This document shows positions 34,119-38,257 of a stretch of 38,257 bases of DNA, in pieces. The stretch is taken from contig JAGPKZ010000011.1 of the NCBI GenBank assembly GCA_018053665.1, positions 1 to 38,257 on the forward strand, read 5' to 3'. A program made the translations under genes and the position numbers. The notes under the pieces were generated by a model. That model was not told the DNA's origin and made no database searches. It saw only the letters and a list, made by a program, of their open reading frames with translations. Position 1 is the stretch's first letter; the number at the start of each line of letters is the position of its first letter. The stretch comes from Prevotella sp. GTDB lineage: Bacteria > Bacteroidota > Bacteroidia > Bacteroidales > Bacteroidaceae.

Positions 34119-36242
34119 ATGCAAAATATATCGCAATATCTTCCGATAACAGATCCTACATGGATATTCTTCATTGTCCTATGTATCATCCTGTTTGCGC
34201 CTATCCTAATGGGCAAATTGCGCATTCCACATCTCATAGGGATGATACTAGCGGGAGTCATTGTAGGTCCGCACGGTTTCGACATTCTGTCATACGACAG
34301 TTCGTTTGAGTTGTTTGGCAAAGTGGGGCTTTACTATATCATGTTTCTTGCCGGACTAGAAATGAACATGACTGACTTCAGAAAGAGCAGAATTAAGACG
34401 TCAACGCATGGTATACTTGCATTTGCGATTCCAATGATTATAGGCTTTGCACTCAACACATCGCTACTGAAATATGGAGTTCTCACATCAATACTTCTTG
34501 CTAGTATGTATGCTTCACATACACTAATCGCTTATCCTATAGTATTGAGATACGGCTTGTCAAAACAAAGAAGTGTAACAATTGCTGTCGGAGCAACAGC
34601 TATTACAGACACGTTGACATTGCTTGTGCTTGCCATTGTAGGGGGCATGTTTAAGGGAGAAGTTAACGGAATGTTCTGGGTTATGCTGATATTTAAACTC
34701 TGTGTCGTTTTTTTTATCATCATATATTTCTTTCCGCGAATAGCGAGATACTTCTTTCAACGATATGAAGAGAACGTAACACAATTCATATTCGTGCTTG
34801 CAATGACATTTCTCGGAGCAGGGATGATGGCGTTTATTGGTATGGAAGGACTGCTTGGAGCATTCCTCACCGGACTTGTACTTAACAGATATGTGCCAAA
34901 CGTATCTCCACTGATGACACATCTAGAATTTGTGGGCAACGCACTTTTCATTCCTTATTTCCTTATCGGAGTTGGTATGTTAGTCAACGTGAGCATTATA
35001 TTCGCAGGCTTCGGCACTATTAAGGCTGCATGTGTAATGATTGCCATAGCATTATCAAGCAAATGGATAGCTTCACTTGCCACACAAAAGATATTCAACA
35101 TGAAGAGTGTTGAGCGCGAACTTATTTATGGATTGAGCAACGCGCAGGCTGGCGCAACTCTTGCAGCAGTGTTGGTGGGATACAATATTATACTTCCAGA
35201 CGGTCAAAGACTGCTTAACGACGATGTGCTCAACGGTACGATTATACTTATTCTTGTAACATGTATATTCAGTTCGTTTACCACAGAAAGAGCTGCACGC
35301 AAAATTGCACTTACAAACAAAAATAAAATTAATGAAGATAAGACTGCCGATGACGAGAAAATTCTTATTCCTGTAGCAGAAAAGGAAACTGCCAACGAAT
35401 TAGTGAAAATTGGTATAATGATGAGAAACACTAAGCTCAATAGGGGAATTATTGGACTGAACGTGGTTCTTGATGATCTGAATCTGACATATAATCAGGA
35501 GAAAGGAAAAAACACACTGAAATATATGGAAATGACAGCAAACGCTGCCAACGTAAGAATGATTGTACAAAGCAGAATAGCTACTAACATAAGCAACGGC
35601 ATATCACATGCGTTTAAAGAATATTCGGCATCAGAAATTATAATTGGTATGCACGAAGGGCATGGAAACTACAAGAGCTTCTGGGGAAACATCACGCAAA
35701 ACCTGTTTAACGATATTTCAAGACAGATAATGATTGTAAGGTGTCTACAACCAATAAACACTTTCAGAAGAATACAGGTGGCTGTACCAAAGAAAGCTGA
35801 ATTTGAACCTGGATTCTACAGATGGCTTGAAAGACTTTCAAGAATGGCAGCAAATCTGAATTGTAGAATACAGTTTCATGGTAACAGAGGAACTCTGTCG
35901 CTGATTAACGAATACATACAGAACAGGCATACTGACGTAAGAGCAGAATATGTGGCGTTTGAAGATTGGGATGAACTGCCTAAATTAGCTATTAATGTCA
36001 ATGATGACCATCTGTTTGTTGTTGTGACAGCAAGAAAGGGAACAATATCATACCTACCGTCATTTGATTCTCTTCCAGAACAACTTACCAGATTCTTTAA
36101 CAGCAACAGTTTGATGATAATCTTCCCTGACCAATATGGGGATGTTTCCGGAATGACATTCACTAAACTGCAACTTTCTGAAGAACATAGTCCATACCAG
36201 TTCTTCAGACAATGGATGATAAAATTTAAAAACAAGAAATAA
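34119..36242 (+). CDS. CPA2-type cation:proton antiporter with C-terminal USP-like domain
   Basis: A 707-residue protein. Residues about 15-410 hold 12 or so membrane helices of the Kef/CPA2 family, including IPHLIGMILAGVIVGPHGFD and the ion-site region AVGATAITDTLTLLVLAIVGG with Asp in the middle. Residues about 420-705 are a cytoplasmic region resembling universal-stress-protein folds rather than a TrkA-N/KTN domain. It probably exchanges Na+ or K+ for protons. The gene for the LolD-like ATPase follows after 9 bases. Confidence 0.9.
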   Translation: MQNISQYLPITDPTWIFFIVLCIILFAPILMGKLRIPHLIGMILAGVIVGPHGFDILSYDSSFELFGKVGLYYIMFLAGLEMNMTDFRKSRIKTSTHGILAFAIPMIIGFALNTSLLKYGVLTSILLASMYASHTLIAYPIVLRYGLSKQRSVTIAVGATAITDTLTLLVLAIVGGMFKGEVNGMFWVMLIFKLCVVFFIIIYFFPRIARYFFQRYEENVTQFIFVLAMTFLGAGMMAFIGMEGLLGAFLTGLVLNRYVPNVSPLMTHLEFVGNALFIPYFLIGVGMLVNVSIIFAGFGTIKAACVMIAIALSSKWIASLATQKIFNMKSVERELIYGLSNAQAGATLAAVLVGYNIILPDGQRLLNDDVLNGTIILILVTCIFSSFTTERAARKIALTNKNKINEDKTADDEKILIPVAEKETANELVKIGIMMRNTKLNRGIIGLNVVLDDLNLTYNQEKGKNTLKYMEMTANAANVRMIVQSRIATNISNGISHAFKEYSASEIIIGMHEGHGNYKSFWGNITQNLFNDISRQIMIVRCLQPINTFRRIQVAVPKKAEFEPGFYRWLERLSRMAANLNCRIQFHGNRGTLSLINEYIQNRHTDVRAEYVAFEDWDELPKLAINVNDDHLFVVVTARKGTISYLPSFDSLPEQLTRFFNSNSLMIIFPDQYGDVSGMTFTKLQLSEEHSPYQFFRQWMIKFKNKK

Positions 36243-36251
36243 ATACATATT

Positions 36252-36944
36252 ATGATAGATATCAAAGGCATAACAAAAAGTTTTGGAAGCCTACAAGTAT
36301 TAAAAGGCATAGACTTACATATTAAGAAAGGGGAAATAGTAAGTATCGTCGGACCATCTGGTGCCGGAAAGACCACCCTATTGCAGATTATTGGTACATT
36401 GGACAAGCCAAACAAAGGTTCTATCACCATTGATGGCGTTGACATAAGCACCTTGTCGACAAAGAAACTCAGCGATTTCCGCAACAAGCATATAGGTTTC
36501 GTATTCCAGTTCCACCAGCTTCTGCCTGAGTTCACGGCTCTGGAAAACATTATGATTCCTGCATACATAGCAGGGAAAAGCAACAAAGAAGCGACAAAGA
36601 GAGCTAACGAACTGCTCAATTTCATGGGACTAAGCGACAGAGCTAATCATAAGCCTGCCGAGTTGTCTGGAGGTGAAAAGCAACGCGTGGCTGTGGCAAG
36701 AGCTTTAATAAACAATCCTGCGGTTATCCTTGCAGACGAACCATCTGGTAGTCTGGACTCAAAAAACAAGGCAGAACTGCATCAGCTGTTTTTCGACCTG
36801 AGGGATAAATTCGGTCAGACATTCGTAATTGTAACTCATGATGAGGGACTTGCAGAAATCACCGACCGCACAATACACATGAAAGACGGCTTGCTAGCTA
36901 ATCCAGAGGCTGTGGAGGAAGCCGAGGCTACAACACCCATTTAA
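36252..36944 (+). CDS. ABC transporter ATPase, LolD type
   Basis: The 230-residue ATPase has Walker [10 protein letters not shown] (34-42), Q-loop Gln86, signature LSGGEKQ (138-144), Walker B AVILADEP (157-164) and switch His196. The pattern QIIGTLDKP and [17 protein letters not shown] is that of LolD, which drives lipoprotein release from the inner membrane with LolC/E. No permease gene is adjacent, so the partner must be encoded elsewhere. MacB- or FtsE-type ATPases are alternatives but fit less well. Confidence 0.85.
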   Translation: MIDIKGITKSFGSLQVLKGIDLHIKKGEIVSIVGPSGAGKTTLLQIIGTLDKPNKGSITIDGVDISTLSTKKLSDFRNKHIGFVFQFHQLLPEFTALENIMIPAYIAGKSNKEATKRANELLNFMGLSDRANHKPAELSGGEKQRVAVARALINNPAVILADEPSGSLDSKNKAELHQLFFDLRDKFGQTFVIVTHDEGLAEITDRTIHMKDGLLANPEAVEEAEATTPI

Positions 36945-37013
36945 TTAACAAGAAGATATGAGCCTCATCACGCTAAATGATTTGATGCTTATATCAAGTA
37001 AAACAAAAAAATT

Positions 37014-37880
37014 ATGTTAAAAGAAATAAGACTTGGAGAGTACAATCTCCTACGTGTAAAAGAAGAAGCCCTACGTGAAGGTTTCGGCGAGGTTTTCGGA
37101 ATGTATCTTGACGCAGGTCGTGAGGGAGAAATTCTTATGCCACAGAAATACGTACCTGAAGGAACTAAACCTGGTGACGAAATAGAATGCTTTGTATATC
37201 TAGACCAAGACGAAAGACCTATCGCTACCACCGAAAAGCCATTGGCACTAGTAGGTGATTTCGCATATCTGACATGTTCTTGGGTGAATGAATATGGCGC
37301 ATTCCTTAACTGGGGACTGACAAAAGATATTTTCTGCCCGTTCAGAGAGCAGAAGAAGCGCATGGAGATTGGTGATAGTTTTATAGTCCACATACATATT
37401 GATGAAGACAGCTACCGTATTGTTGCCAGTGCAAAAATAGAACATTATCTGAAAGAAATTGACGATACTTGCGAACTAAAAAGAGGTTCTGAAATTGACA
37501 TTCTGATATGGCAGAAGACTGAATTAGGTTTCAAGGTCATCGTAAACAATTCATATCCCGGACTGATTTATGAAGATCAGGTATTCAAGTATATTCATAC
37601 AGGTGACCGCATGAAGGCATACGTGAGCAACATGCGCCCCGACGGCAAGATTGATATATCTTTACAGCCTTTAGGTATTGCTGCGGTAGAAGACTTCTCT
37701 ACAACATTACTTAACTATATGAAGGATAATGACGGTCACTGCACAGTAAACGACAAGAGCGACCCTGAAGAAATAAAACGCCAGTTCCACGTAAGTAAGA
37801 AGATATTCAAGAAGGCTATAGGCGACCTTTACAAGAAGAAGCTGATAACATTGGCTGACGACGGTCTTCATCTTGCATAA
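37014..37880 (+). CDS. CvfB-like S1 RNA-binding protein
   Basis: A 288-residue protein of the CvfB/YitL family: successive S1-like barrels (about 1-65, 70-140 and 145-220, with VNEYGAFLNWGL, and YPGLIYEDQVF followed by GDRMKAYVSNMRPDGKIDISLQ) and a C-terminal winged helix (about 225-288). CvfB affects virulence gene expression in Staphylococcus and binds RNA. It follows the ATPase gene by 69 bases and ends before a strong terminator. Confidence 0.9.
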   Translation: MLKEIRLGEYNLLRVKEEALREGFGEVFGMYLDAGREGEILMPQKYVPEGTKPGDEIECFVYLDQDERPIATTEKPLALVGDFAYLTCSWVNEYGAFLNWGLTKDIFCPFREQKKRMEIGDSFIVHIHIDEDSYRIVASAKIEHYLKEIDDTCELKRGSEIDILIWQKTELGFKVIVNNSYPGLIYEDQVFKYIHTGDRMKAYVSNMRPDGKIDISLQPLGIAAVEDFSTTLLNYMKDNDGHCTVNDKSDPEEIKRQFHVSKKIFKKAIGDLYKKKLITLADDGLHLA

Positions 37881-37900
37881 AACTTTATACAAGGCAATAT

Positions 37901-37944
37901 AAAAAAGACCCCGATGCGGTAATTACCACATCGGGGTCTTTTTT
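37901..37944. terminator. Bidirectional terminator between the CvfB-like gene and trpS
   Basis: A 16-bp perfect stem (AAAAAAGACCCCGATG / CATCGGGGTCTTTTTT) with further pairing (GGTAATTACC) inside. It has T-runs on both strands and lies between convergent genes. Confidence 0.95.
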
Positions 37945-37997
37945 ATATTTAATTCAATTCTTTAAATCTTAGTAATAAGATAAAAGCTTCGAACTAG

Positions 37998-38257
37998 TTA
38001 CTTCTTAAACTTTTCGGTCTGCTGCTTAATCAAATCAGCATCGTTGAAATAATCAATCTGCATTGCCTTTCTTACTTCGTCCATTGTCTGTGCGGCTGCA
38101 GCACGTGCAGTCTCACTACCATTCTTGAGCATATTGAAAATCTCAGGAATGTCCTGTTCAAACTCATGACGACGCTCACGAATAGGATCAAGCATACGAT
38201 TGATAACGCTATTCAGCAACTTCTTGCAATTCATATCACCTACTCCACCATGTGTGT
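37998..38257 (-). CDS. trpS: Tryptophanyl-tRNA synthetase, C-terminal part (continues off window)
   Basis: The frame stays open through the right edge, giving the last 85 residues. HGGVGDMNCKKLLNSVINRM corresponds to the C-terminal helices of bacterial TrpRS, where a Gly-Asp-x-Lys pattern precedes the last domain, and IRERRHEFEQD is also typical. The catalytic core with HIGH and KMSKS motifs lies outside the window. Confidence 0.85.
   Translation of the reverse strand, partial: THGGVGDMNCKKLLNSVINRMLDPIRERRHEFEQDIPEIFNMLKNGSETARAAAAQTMDEVRKAMQIDYFNDADLIKQQTEKFKK

Noticed and set aside
35876..36625. A 249-codon minus-strand frame opposite the antiporter end and the LolD-like ATPase
   Set aside because: It overlaps the Walker motifs of a real ATPase gene on the other strand.

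Overview
The window looks like a chromosomal segment of a Bacteroidales bacterium, most likely Prevotella or a close relative. It carries a SusC/RagA TonB-linked receptor, a FimB/Mfa2-like lipoprotein, GSCFA, DUF3098 and DUF2490 genes, AT-rich spacers, and many promoters of the Bacteroidetes type (TAnnTTTG at -7, TTG about 19-21 bases upstream). Genus assignment is inference from gene content; no rRNA, tRNA or CRISPR array was seen.

Layout. 1-7240 (all minus): a partial SusC receptor, murQ, class II fructose-bisphosphate aldolase, and an operon of a secreted GH43 glycosidase with a FucP-type sugar permease. 7241-7801: a gene-free spacer with two tandem copies of a short promoter-hairpin-terminator unit, probably two paralogous small RNAs. 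7802-11840: a 1008-residue receiver/ATP-grasp fusion of the PEP-synthase type, divergent from a GSCFA gene. 11841-12842: a gene-free kilobase with palindromic repeats. 12843-18628 (minus): a YfhO membrane protein and an asnB-amtB nitrogen pair. 19002-20125 (plus): mtnN-luxS, the SAH detoxification and AI-2 pair. 20183-23836 (minus): a FimB/Mfa2-like lipoprotein, a beta-barrel protein, a small membrane protein and typA. 24118-24387: rpsO. 24488-28768 (minus): a compact ftsX-DUF3098-uppP-truB-queA-folK operon. 28877-30157 (minus): a lipocalin and a radical SAM protein. 30158-31556: a gene-free 1.4 kb with a candidate structured RNA and an array of degenerate 22-bp repeats. 31557-33995 (minus): msrA, a DUF2490 outer-membrane protein, asd. 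34119-37880 (plus): a CPA2 antiporter, a LolD-type ATPase and a CvfB-like S1 protein. 37998-end: the C-terminus of trpS.

Most genes are intact housekeeping genes. The less ordinary material lies in the spacers: the tandem sRNA-like units with a compensatory base change, the 22-bp helically phased repeats, a 23-bp palindrome found three times, and a terminator-like hairpin that contains the start codon of an outer-membrane protein gene. Several start codons were moved downstream from the longest open frame because the longer frames use TTG or begin upstream of the predicted transcription start.
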